Shown in pieces: positions 1 through 5,239 of a stretch of 5,239 bases of DNA; within the stretch, counting starts at the first letter, position 1, and each line of letters opens with the position of its first letter. Both the position numbers and the translations under genes were made by a program. The stretch comes from Gallionellaceae bacterium. GTDB taxonomy: Bacteria > Pseudomonadota > Gammaproteobacteria > Burkholderiales > Gallionellaceae. The notes under the pieces were generated by a model. It was not told the DNA's origin. It ran no database searches and saw only the letters and a list, made by a program, of their open reading frames with translations. Where the stretch lies: assembly GCA_030646595.1 (NCBI GenBank), contig JAUSKS010000043.1:1-5239 (forward strand), in the 5' to 3' direction.

Positions 1-107
1 TCGGTGGCCCAGAGGACTGTGAGATGATTTTCGAAGATTTCGCACGCGCCAAAGCTTTGTGGACGCGTTACCACCCCATCACTACGAGCCAGAAAAGCGG
101 AAGGTAA
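1..107 (+). CDS. C-terminal end of an upstream gene, possibly a DUF692/MNIO-type oxidase (partial)
   Basis: The frame starting at position 3 is open from the window edge to a TAA at 105-107 and gives 34 residues, including the stretch DCEMIFEDFARAKALW; the other two plus-strand frames hit stops within the first 30 bases. The stop lies 4 nt before the next ATG, and the ribosome binding site of that gene sits inside the last codons, so both belong to one operon. The acidic-aromatic helix ending in RAKALW followed by a short polar tail is reminiscent of the C-terminal helix of DUF692 proteins (multinuclear nonheme iron oxidases such as MbnB and TglH). The gene order, with an RRE-like partner next, would fit that. 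The fragment is far too short to prove the family; none of the metal-binding residues fall in the window. That a gene ends here is fairly sure; its identity is a guess. Confidence 0.6.
   Translation, partial: GGPEDCEMIFEDFARAKALWTRYHPITTSQKSGR
99..104 (+). promoter_or_regulatory. Ribosome binding site of the 271-residue gene
   Basis: GGAAGG lies 7 nt before the ATG at 112 and overlaps the last codons of the upstream gene. It supports ATG 112 as the start and suggests that translation of the two genes is coupled. Confidence 0.7.
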
Positions 108-111
108 CTCC

Positions 112-927
112 ATGAATCCACAAATCGCATGGCAAACATGGCGTCGTATAATGCGTGAACCTAAGTTGCAGGCTACGATATTTGATGAGGGCAAAGAAAA
201 TATAGGCCTTACAGAATTCAATCTCTCCAATGAAGAGAGAGAGGTGGCATTGTACTATGCAAGCAAGGCAGATCGTGCGCAGTGGTTTGTGTTGAACTAC
301 AGGTTTCGTTTAGCAAACTCGTTCTTGAACGCACTTGATATGGGAGCTCCGTTAGTGCTTCGTACGCTGTTAGCAAAAGGCATAGATTTACAGGCACTAG
401 GGGTGGAGTTCCTAGATCAGAATGGTTGGAGAGATTTTGGTCCTTATGTATATACCTATTGCAAGGACGCATTGCAGTTCCTATCCACCCATCCGGTTGC
501 TGAGAAATCAAAGGGGCTGCGTGAATTGATCGGACTCGAACAGACTGTTTTAAAGTTGCTAGTCAGCCTTAGTGTTGAGCCGGGACAACCAGTACCAAAT
601 GGCTTGCTAGAACGAACACCATTTGCCAGTTATTATCGTTGCGAGGTTCATCTTTCAAAATGGATGCGCGACAAAAAATTGTTAGGGATAACGAGCATCG
701 AGGATGGGATTGAACATTATTTAATATATTTACCAGATTTAAAAAGCACTCACAAGTTTGCTTTACTGCCGTCACGAGCCGCTGAAATTTACATATCTCT
801 GGCTCAACCTTGTACCCGCATGCAATTGACAGAAACGCTTAATCGCTTGGGATTTGCTGGCCACACCGACCAAGACGAACAGTGTTTGAATACATTAATA
901 GCTTATAGAGCGATTAACGTCTTCTAA
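112..927 (+). CDS. RiPP-pathway accessory protein with C-terminal RRE-like winged helix (possible MNIO partner)
   Basis: A soluble 271-residue protein without signal peptide or membrane segment. Residues about 40-130 are predicted mostly helical and rich in aromatics (including FVLNYRFRLANSFLNAL, 59-75, and YVYTYCKDALQFL, 112-124). Residues about 201-271 look like a PqqD/RRE-type winged helix: strand (HYLIYLPD), second strand (HKFALLP), helix SRAAEIYISLAQ, then PCTRMQLTETLNRLG and a last helix ending at the C-terminus. RRE domains bind leader peptides in RiPP pathways. Partner proteins of MNIO oxidases (MbnC, TglI) are known to carry such a domain. The start is supported by GGAAGG at 99-104. 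The gene lies 4 nt after the upstream gene and overlaps the LanB-like gene by one base, which ties its role to that pathway. The RRE is my reading of a secondary-structure pattern, and the TglI/MbnC assignment is inference from pattern and context. It could also be a family-specific scaffold protein of unknown activity. That the gene is real is very likely. Confidence 0.85.
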   Translation: MNPQIAWQTWRRIMREPKLQATIFDEGKENIGLTEFNLSNEEREVALYYASKADRAQWFVLNYRFRLANSFLNALDMGAPLVLRTLLAKGIDLQALGVEFLDQNGWRDFGPYVYTYCKDALQFLSTHPVAEKSKGLRELIGLEQTVLKLLVSLSVEPGQPVPNGLLERTPFASYYRCEVHLSKWMRDKKLLGITSIEDGIEHYLIYLPDLKSTHKFALLPSRAAEIYISLAQPCTRMQLTETLNRLGFAGHTDQDEQCLNTLIAYRAINVF

Positions 928-929
928 TG
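925..929 (+). promoter_or_regulatory. TAATG stop-start overlap (translational coupling)
   Basis: The TAA of the 271-residue gene and the ATG of the LanB-like gene share one A. No good Shine-Dalgarno stands 5-10 nt upstream of this ATG (the local sequence is TTAACGTCTTC), so terminating ribosomes probably reinitiate here. This would keep the two proteins at a fixed ratio and suggests that they work together. Confidence 0.75.
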
Positions 930-3380
930 GGGTGGTCGTCCTATTTTTGGATACGTTCAGCCGGTTTTCCAATTAACTGGCTCGAACACATGGGTGTTCT
1001 GACAGATTCACCTATTTTAGAGTGCTACGAAGGATTACTCGCAGAACTTAATAAACTCGAAGCCAAAGCGTGTGCAATCGCCAAAGCACAATCGCCCGGC
1101 ATGATCACCAAGTTAGAACGTCGGTTCAGTGAGCGCTCCATGCTCAACTCCGGCGAACTCACCAAAGAAATTCGTGATCTCATCGAGCCGATATTGGCTG
1201 CACGTAATGCCATATTGACTGAGTCGGAAACATGCATGCAACACTTGCTCTCCGAATTTCAGATAGAAACCCAGAAGGCCAGGCAGCGGTTGCTGGATTT
1301 TTTAGTTACGGGTGAGGCCCAAGAGGCGTTGTTTTTGTCAAACCCAGAATCACTACAACGCATTTCAGCACTAATCGAAAGTGGCACCGAATCCATGGAT
1401 AGCCGTGTCCGACAGCGCCTGCGATTGGGCTGGAGCTATACCCAAAGGCTGTGTGCTAAAAATGATACATGCAGCTTTTTTGGCCCAATAGCTTGGGGAA
1501 GATTCGTTGATCGAAATCAGCCGTCGATTAAGTTAGACTTATGTGAGAATCCTTGGCTGTCACTACGGAAAACATTTTTTGAACACTGGGTTGTCCAGCG
1601 TCTGACGCAGGCAGTGAATGCCGACCCCACTTTACATAACTACTTACCAGTTTCCATAAGCAGCGGATGTTACGTTGAAAACGGGGCACTGCACTTTCCT
1701 CTAGGAAAGACTCAACAACTGGGCCCACTTGCGACCTGCCTGCTGTCAACGATAGAAGCCGTGGGATATGCTGGGATGCCACGAGAACAAATTGTTGCGA
1801 GGATTAAAAAGCAGGATTTCCTAGAGGCAGACATTAATGCTTCGTTGGAATTTTTTTTATGTAAAAAAATTTTGGCATCCGGATTGCGCATTGCACCAGG
1901 TTTAGTTGATCCATTGGGTCGACTAAGTGGGTTAGTAAGTCAGCTCGATGCTCCGCGAGAGGGAAAAACGCGATGGATTTCACTGCTGTTTCAACTGGAG
2001 GAATTAAGGAGCCGTTTTGAAACGGGTGATCTCGATGCCCGTGTCGAGGCCCTTAATATGATGCGTACATTACTCAGTAATGTACGCATTGATCTAACTC
2101 GGGCAAAAGGGGAGATGTATGTAGGGCGCTCTCCAATCTATGAGGACTGTTCGCGCAACCTCCACATAGAACTGGGAGGACATCTTGCATGTGGGCTAAA
2201 AGCTGATCTCGAACCCGTAATGAAACTATATTGTTGGCTAGCGCAAGCGGTAGCAGTGCGACTGCATGATCGTTATCTAGCATGTTGGCGATCATTACAA
2301 CCAGAAGGTTCTTGCGAAGCTGCCGTGGATTTTCTAAGTCTTTTCTCGTTGTTGAACAGCCAAGATAACAAGGCCTTAGTGGTTACAGAGATATGCGAAA
2401 TATTACAAAAATGCTGGGACCAGATTGCTGCTGCATGTTGCATCCAGTCTGATCTTATACTTGGCAGCGAGGATATTGATCTCTTACTAGATCTATTGAA
2501 ACAGGCTGAACCTAGGGTTGGGTGGGTTTCCCCATTGGGAACAGACATACATTCTCCAGATTTTATGTTAGCAGCGAAAGATATTGCTGCACTTGAACGT
2601 GGCGATTACCTTATTGTGCTTGGAGAAGTGCATCCTGCAGTTCATACTGTATCGCAACCTGTTGCTCAGCCTTTCTGTAAATATGCTGAAGAGGTACGTA
2701 ATGAAGTGGAGCAACTTCTGTATCCGTTCACACTAATAATTGCGGATTCCCCAGAAACTTATCAGCGCTCGCATATCGACTGGCTGGACACGCCATCACT
2801 AATGCAATTGGTACTTCCCAATGGAAATGGACGAGTGGCTGATACTCGAATATTACCATCAGGTAGAGGGGAAGTTTTTTTAAAAAACGGGATATTGATC
2901 TTTCGCGATCCAAAGTACGGCATCGAACAAGATTTATTAACGGTAATTCCTAGTGAAATGCATCGTGTGTGCTTTGCGCTTGCAGGTGATTTAATTGGGC
3001 AAAATGAGTCTCGACGCATTACTGTTGGGCGCGTCATCTTGAAACGGAGGTATTGGCATGTACCAAGTGATCTTTTGCCAGATGCACGGCGAGTTGGCGA
3101 AAAGCTAGATAGCTATCTGAGTTGGCGGCACTGGGCAACGGGAATGGGTATGCCGCGCTATGTATTTGTGAAATGCGAAAATGAACCTAAGCCAATATTT
3201 GTTGATTTTTATAATCCGCTTGCGCTTGATCTTCTTGCGGGTTTAGCAAAAAAGAAGACAGTTATGCGTTTTTCAGAAATGCGGCCAGATCCCGATGAAC
3301 TTTGGTTAACTGATAGCCGGGGACGTTACAGTTGTGAATTCCGAACCTCTTACGTTAGCAATAAACCTAGCTCACGGTAA
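927..3380 (+). CDS. Small LanB: lantibiotic dehydratase-family protein lacking elimination domain (possible PEARL)
   Basis: An 817-residue cytoplasmic protein of the lantibiotic dehydratase N-terminal (glutamylation) family. Family signatures seen: YFWIRSAGFP at 6-15, where R10 matches the conserved N-terminal Arg of LanBs (FLVR in NisB); R165-F193 with TCSFFGPIAWGRF in place of the usual TPFGxF; YLIVLGEVHPA at 561-571; RRYWHVP at 707-713; GMPRYVFVK at 741-749; FVDFYNPLALDLL at 758-770; and an end of the type LWLTDSRGRYSCEFR. Full LanBs use Glu-tRNA to activate Ser/Thr and carry about 250-300 more residues for glutamate elimination. That domain is absent here, and no separate copy is in the window. 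Known families of this shape are split dehydratases (TbtB type) and PEARLs, which use aminoacyl-tRNA to extend a scaffold peptide at its C-terminus (TglB type). The likely MNIO-type neighbours make PEARL activity the better guess. The ATG overlaps the previous stop (TAATG) without a clear own Shine-Dalgarno, so translation is probably coupled. The gene contains a 29-bp palindrome and long A/T tracts. Confidence 0.9.
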   Translation: MGWSSYFWIRSAGFPINWLEHMGVLTDSPILECYEGLLAELNKLEAKACAIAKAQSPGMITKLERRFSERSMLNSGELTKEIRDLIEPILAARNAILTESETCMQHLLSEFQIETQKARQRLLDFLVTGEAQEALFLSNPESLQRISALIESGTESMDSRVRQRLRLGWSYTQRLCAKNDTCSFFGPIAWGRFVDRNQPSIKLDLCENPWLSLRKTFFEHWVVQRLTQAVNADPTLHNYLPVSISSGCYVENGALHFPLGKTQQLGPLATCLLSTIEAVGYAGMPREQIVARIKKQDFLEADINASLEFFLCKKILASGLRIAPGLVDPLGRLSGLVSQLDAPREGKTRWISLLFQLEELRSRFETGDLDARVEALNMMRTLLSNVRIDLTRAKGEMYVGRSPIYEDCSRNLHIELGGHLACGLKADLEPVMKLYCWLAQAVAVRLHDRYLACWRSLQPEGSCEAAVDFLSLFSLLNSQDNKALVVTEICEILQKCWDQIAAACCIQSDLILGSEDIDLLLDLLKQAEPRVGWVSPLGTDIHSPDFMLAAKDIAALERGDYLIVLGEVHPAVHTVSQPVAQPFCKYAEEVRNEVEQLLYPFTLIIADSPETYQRSHIDWLDTPSLMQLVLPNGNGRVADTRILPSGRGEVFLKNGILIFRDPKYGIEQDLLTVIPSEMHRVCFALAGDLIGQNESRRITVGRVILKRRYWHVPSDLLPDARRVGEKLDSYLSWRHWATGMGMPRYVFVKCENEPKPIFVDFYNPLALDLLAGLAKKKTVMRFSEMRPDPDELWLTDSRGRYSCEFRTSYVSNKPSSR
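2061..2089. repeat. 29-bp near-perfect palindrome inside the LanB-like gene
   Basis: The left arm ATGCGTACATTACT (2061-2074) and right arm AGTAATGTACGCAT (2076-2089) are exact reverse complements around a single C at 2075. In the mRNA this can fold into a hairpin of about 12 base pairs with a 5-nt loop. It encodes residues 379-388 (MRTLLSNVRI). There is no U-run after it, so it is not a canonical terminator. Confidence 0.95.
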
Positions 3381-3519
3381 AAACAATTTTGAGTTTCTTA
3401 AATGAAATAAACAACAGAGTTAACCACCAAAACTGTATACGATTTGCGCCTAATCACCGACTGTTTGTGCCTATGCATGTCTATGACATCAGTAGTGTTT
3501 AGTTAAACCGTGTGATCAG
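3381..3519. other. Spacer between convergent genes, no clear terminator
   Basis: This 139-nt, AT-rich stretch separates the ends of the LanB-like gene and the aminotransferase gene. The only inverted repeats I see are short: ATGTC/GACAT (3477-3489, 3-nt loop) and GTTTA/TAAAC (3497-3508, 2-nt centre). Neither has a GC-rich stem or is followed by a T-run on either strand. Termination may be Rho-dependent, or transcripts may run into each other. I see no small gene here. Confidence 0.6.
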
Positions 3520-4806
3520 CTATAAATGTTTTGATGTAGCATGTATGGCGTGTTTAGGGACTTTTGGTACACATAACTCCTTATGCAGCAGTTCTCCCAT
3601 GCGCATGATTCCTTCTTGAATTTCTGCTACTTCGTTGCCAGAAAAGCTGAGACGCAAAGTGTTCTTACCTGTGCCATCACAATAGAAAGCACCGCCAGGC
3701 ACGAATGCAACTTTGTAGTTCGTTACGGCCGACTCCAGCAGACGAGATCCATCTAATCCTTCAGGTAGATTGACCCACACGAAAAATCCGCCCTCAGGCA
3801 TGGTCCAAGATATGTTGCGTGGGAAGTACCGCTTCAGCGCATCAAGCATTGCCTCCATGCGCAAGCGGTAAAACGCCTTCTCTTTCTGGATGCAGGTATC
3901 GAACGAATCGGTGAGGATGTCAGCGACCACCATTTGATTGATCGTACTGGCATGGAGGTCAACCGATTGTTTGAGTACTGTGAGATGGTCTATGACTACA
4001 CTGGCTGCGCGCACCCATCCGATGCGCAATCCGGGGCAGATTGATTTTGAGAAGGTACCAATTTGCACTATCGGGGTATGTTCAGAGCCCTGTGAGTTGA
4101 GCCTGCGCAGGGCTAGAGTGCCTAACGTGGGAATATTTTCGCCATTGTAGCGTAAATGCACATAGGCGAGATCCTCGATTATTGGTACGCCCCGAGCGAG
4201 AGCAAGATCGATGACTTGTTCTCTGCGGCGCAGGGAGAGCGAAATACCAGTTGGGTTGTTGAAGTCCGGAATCAAATAGATGAATTTGAGGCCCTTGTCG
4301 AGCGCCGCAATAAGCGGCTCGATCAAGATGCCTTCGTCATCTTCGTCAATAGCAACGAACTCCGGCTGGTAGAACCGTAGTACCTGCAGTGCACCCAGGT
4401 ATGATGGGCGCGTAAAGGCGATGCGTTCACCGGGCGAAATGAATAGTCGCGCCAGAAGATCGAGCGCTTGCTGGGAGCCAGAAGTAACGATAATGTTTTC
4501 CTTAGTCCACGGAGTTGGTTGGTCCGTGAGGTAGCTGGCTATCCACTCCCGTAGCGGGGGGTAACCTTCGGATGTAGAGTATTGTAAGGCGCGGTGCCAA
4601 GTATCCGTTGTGCCAAATAACCGATCATAGGCTTGCCGGATACGATCAGACGGAAACATGTCTGCATGAGGAATGCCGCCCGCAAAGGAGATCACATCGG
4701 GGCGCTCCAACAGCTTCAGCAACTCCCGTATCTCTGACCTAGGAACATTCATGGCGCGGCCTGAAAACAGCTTGTTAAACCACATGTCGGGTATATTGTC
4801 GGTCAT
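3520..4806 (-). CDS. PLP-dependent aminotransferase, fold type I (2-aminoadipate/aromatic aminotransferase-like)
   Basis: A complete 428-residue class I/II aminotransferase that moves an amino group between an amino acid and a 2-oxoacid in the cytoplasm. Seen in order: FAGGIP (41-46) near the N-terminus; VTSGSQQALDLLARL (107-121), the cofactor phosphate-binding loop; PDFNNPTG (180-187) with the Asn that contacts the PLP ring; EDLAY (211-215), where D212 pairs with the pyridine nitrogen and Y215 with O3'; SKSICPGLRIGW (253-264), with K254 the Schiff-base lysine and R261 a phosphate ligand; PEGGFFVW (337-344); and LRLSF (384-388), with R385 the likely substrate carboxylate clamp. All key residues are intact. 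This pattern fits the LysN/2-aminoadipate and kynurenine/aromatic aminotransferase group; the substrate cannot be told from sequence. There is no N-terminal GntR domain, so it is not a MocR regulator. ATG 4806 has only a weak AAGAAAAG before it; Met8 and Met19 have nothing better. It converges on the LanB operon and has its own promoter, so a shared pathway is possible but unproven. Confidence 0.95.
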   Translation of the reverse strand: MTDNIPDMWFNKLFSGRAMNVPRSEIRELLKLLERPDVISFAGGIPHADMFPSDRIRQAYDRLFGTTDTWHRALQYSTSEGYPPLREWIASYLTDQPTPWTKENIIVTSGSQQALDLLARLFISPGERIAFTRPSYLGALQVLRFYQPEFVAIDEDDEGILIEPLIAALDKGLKFIYLIPDFNNPTGISLSLRRREQVIDLALARGVPIIEDLAYVHLRYNGENIPTLGTLALRRLNSQGSEHTPIVQIGTFSKSICPGLRIGWVRAASVVIDHLTVLKQSVDLHASTINQMVVADILTDSFDTCIQKEKAFYRLRMEAMLDALKRYFPRNISWTMPEGGFFVWVNLPEGLDGSRLLESAVTNYKVAFVPGGAFYCDGTGKNTLRLSFSGNEVAEIQEGIMRMGELLHKELCVPKVPKHAIHATSKHL

Positions 4807-4876
4807 CTTTTCTTGCTGTTCCAGTCATTGGAATAAGGGTTTGATCTGCTGAGATGGGTATTGAATATGATCTAGA
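4807..4876 (-). other. Likely 5' untranslated leader of the aminotransferase mRNA
   Basis: If transcription starts about 7 nt downstream of the -10 box at 4883-4888, the leader is about 70 nt. I see no strong hairpin or riboswitch pattern in it. The sequence just before the ATG is purine-rich (AAGAAAAG) but not a good Shine-Dalgarno, which points to modest translation. Confidence 0.4.
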
Positions 4877-4882
4877 GTATTC

Positions 4883-4911
4883 ATTGTAACCAGTCCCACC
4901 TAAAGTGTCGA
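4883..4911 (-). promoter_or_regulatory. Sigma70-type promoter for the aminotransferase gene
   Basis: On the minus strand TCGACA (-35, 4906-4911) and TACAAT (-10, 4883-4888) each match the consensus at 5 of 6 positions and are separated by exactly 17 bp (4889-4905). It points at the aminotransferase gene, whose ATG is about 70 nt downstream of the expected start point. This is the best promoter match I found in the non-coding parts of the window. Confidence 0.65.
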
Positions 4912-4983
4912 CCAAATTGGTTTGTTTTTCTATGTTTCATCACCGCTAAACGAGCAGATTGTGTCCGCTTACTTCTGTGGTGC

Positions 4984-5049
4984 GCTTGGAATTTAAAATC
5001 CACGATTGCTCAAATTAGCACAGCTTTGAGTAAGCAGAGCATTCCAAGC
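4984..5049. repeat. Nested inverted repeat (possible structured RNA or small element)
   Basis: The outer arms GCTTGGAAT (4984-4992) and ATTCCAAGC (5041-5049) are exact reverse complements. Inside them TTGCTCAAA (5006-5014) pairs with TTTGAGTAA (5025-5033), 9 pairs including one G-T, closing a 10-nt loop. The whole 66-bp unit could form a two-level hairpin in RNA or be a small palindromic repeat element. There is no T-run immediately after it on either strand, so it is a poor terminator candidate. Confidence 0.75.
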
Positions 5050-5051
5050 CA

Positions 5052-5061
5052 CAATGCATTG
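5052..5061. repeat. 10-bp perfect palindrome
   Basis: CAATGCATTG equals its own reverse complement and lies 2 bp after the nested inverted repeat. It could be a dimeric regulator site, but a 10-bp palindrome in AT-rich DNA may also arise by chance. Confidence 0.5.
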
Positions 5062-5118
5062 CAAAAAATTGACTGCTCATATATATTATTACTTGCCAAA
5101 CTGTCAAATTTATTTTTT

Positions 5119-5140
5119 GATGTTTTTAAGATGTTTTTAA
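5119..5140 (+). repeat. Two exact tandem copies of an 11-bp repeat (possible response-regulator site)
   Basis: GATGTTTTTAA occurs at 5119-5129 and again at 5130-5140 without a gap. An 11-bp period, about one helical turn, is typical of direct-repeat sites of OmpR/PhoB-family regulators. Read in another phase it is TTTAAG-N5-TTTAAA, close to the PmrA-type box (YTTAAK-N5-YTTAAK) with one mismatch. A TATGGT hexamer follows at 5143-5148, so the repeats would cover the -35 region of a plus-strand promoter. The repeat is a fact; the regulator is inference. Confidence 0.6.
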
Positions 5141-5142
5141 AT

Positions 5143-5169
5143 TATGGTAGAGTCGATTATTTTGATAAT
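5143..5169 (+). promoter_or_regulatory. Possible plus-strand promoter elements (-10 candidates)
   Basis: Two -10-like hexamers, TATGGT (5143-5148) and GATAAT (5164-5169, 5 of 6 consensus positions), stand between the tandem repeats and the Shine-Dalgarno at 5188-5192. Neither has a good -35 box at 16-18 bp. An activator-dependent promoter would fit this, but AT-rich DNA gives many chance matches. Confidence 0.3.
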
Positions 5170-5184
5170 ACGTTTAAAAATTAA

Positions 5185-5239
5185 ATGAGGAGTGCAAAAT
5201 TAAAATCAAAAATTTTCAATATATCAAAAAAAATATTAT
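5185..5239 (+). CDS. Possible start of a plus-strand gene, truncated by the window end
   Basis: AGGAG at 5188-5192 is a strong Shine-Dalgarno in otherwise AT-rich DNA. Six nt downstream is ATT (5199), opening a frame that stays open to the edge and would read (M)KIKNFQYIKKNI, a typical-looking lysine-rich N-terminus; it has no ATG, GTG or TTG start after its last stop at 5175. A second choice is ATG 5185, open to the edge as MRSAKLKSKIFNISKKIL, but with no Shine-Dalgarno before it. GTG 5192 stops after three codons. AUU initiation is rare (known from infC), so the start is unsettled. The product cannot be named; a small peptide gene is one possibility. Confidence 0.35.
   Translation, partial: MRSAKLKSKIFNISKKIL

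Larger units (their letters stand above)
4912..5239. other. Intergenic region upstream of the aminotransferase promoter, with repeats and a likely gene start at the edge
   Basis: About 330 nt without a confirmed gene. It contains a nested inverted repeat (4984-5049), a 10-bp palindrome (5052-5061), a strongly AT-rich stretch with many A- and T-tracts (about 5062-5239), an exact 11-bp tandem repeat (5119-5140) and a Shine-Dalgarno sequence near the right end (5188-5192). The sharp drop in GC and the repeats suggest a regulatory region for a plus-strand gene that begins at or beyond the window end. Confidence 0.6.

Noticed and set aside
218..775. Minus-strand open frames of 97 and 68 codons within the 271-residue gene
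   Set aside because: They oppose a tightly packed operon gene and show no family features.
1025..3037. Several minus-strand open frames of 61-91 codons within the LanB-like gene
   Set aside because: All are antisense to a gene with clear family motifs over its whole length, and their translations look like random sequence.
3477..3489. Small inverted repeat ATGTC/GACAT between the convergent genes as a terminator
   Set aside because: The stem is only 5 bp, AT-rich and not followed by a T-run on either strand.
3938..4380. Two plus-strand open frames (3938-4150 and 4156-4380)
   Set aside because: They lie wholly antisense to the well-supported aminotransferase, have no recognisable domain and no good ribosome binding site; they are shadows of its codon pattern.
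3520..4806. MocR-type transcription regulator
   Set aside because: The protein begins directly with the aminotransferase fold; there is no N-terminal GntR winged helix and its length is that of a plain aminotransferase.
1..5239. CRISPR array, tRNA or rRNA gene, insertion sequence
   Set aside because: No spaced direct repeats, no cloverleaf-like segment, no rRNA-like stretch and no transposase-like frame were seen. The inverted repeats noted are not flanking a transposase gene.

Overview
The window looks like accessory DNA from a Gram-negative bacterium, most likely a gammaproteobacterium or similar. This rests on moderate coding GC, Shine-Dalgarno-led and tightly overlapping genes, very AT-rich intergenic DNA and the gene families present. 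No gene allows a genus to be named. The main content is a compact plus-strand operon, running from the left edge to 3380, that looks like part of a RiPP (ribosomally made, post-translationally modified peptide) pathway.

Left part (1-3380): the last 34 codons of an upstream gene are followed 4 nt later by a 271-residue protein, whose C-terminal third resembles a peptide-binding winged helix (RRE/PqqD-like). That gene overlaps by 1 nt (TAATG) an 817-residue member of the lantibiotic dehydratase (LanB) family. The LanB-like protein keeps the tRNA-dependent aminoacylation/glutamylation part but has no C-terminal elimination domain, and no stand-alone elimination protein is encoded in the window. 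This is the architecture of 'small LanBs', including the PEARL enzymes that add an amino acid to the C-terminus of a scaffold peptide. The upstream fragment and the 271-residue protein could be a DUF692/MNIO iron oxidase and its partner, as in the TglH/TglI/TglB set. This is inference: only the LanB family assignment is secure.

Middle (3381-3519): a 139-nt spacer between convergent genes with no convincing terminator.

Right part (3520-4806, minus strand): a complete fold-type I PLP-dependent aminotransferase of the 2-aminoadipate/aromatic aminotransferase type, without a MocR DNA-binding domain. It is preceded by a good sigma70-like promoter (4883-4911). It is transcribed toward the RiPP operon, so a functional link between the two is possible but unproven.

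Right edge (4807-5239): 433 nt without a confirmed gene. It holds the aminotransferase leader and promoter, a nested inverted repeat, a 10-bp palindrome, two exact 11-bp tandem repeats in AT-rich DNA, and a strong Shine-Dalgarno sequence just before the window ends. A further plus-strand gene, possibly a small peptide gene, probably starts there. Other points of interest are a near-perfect 29-bp palindrome inside the LanB-like gene and slippery A/T tracts in the same gene.
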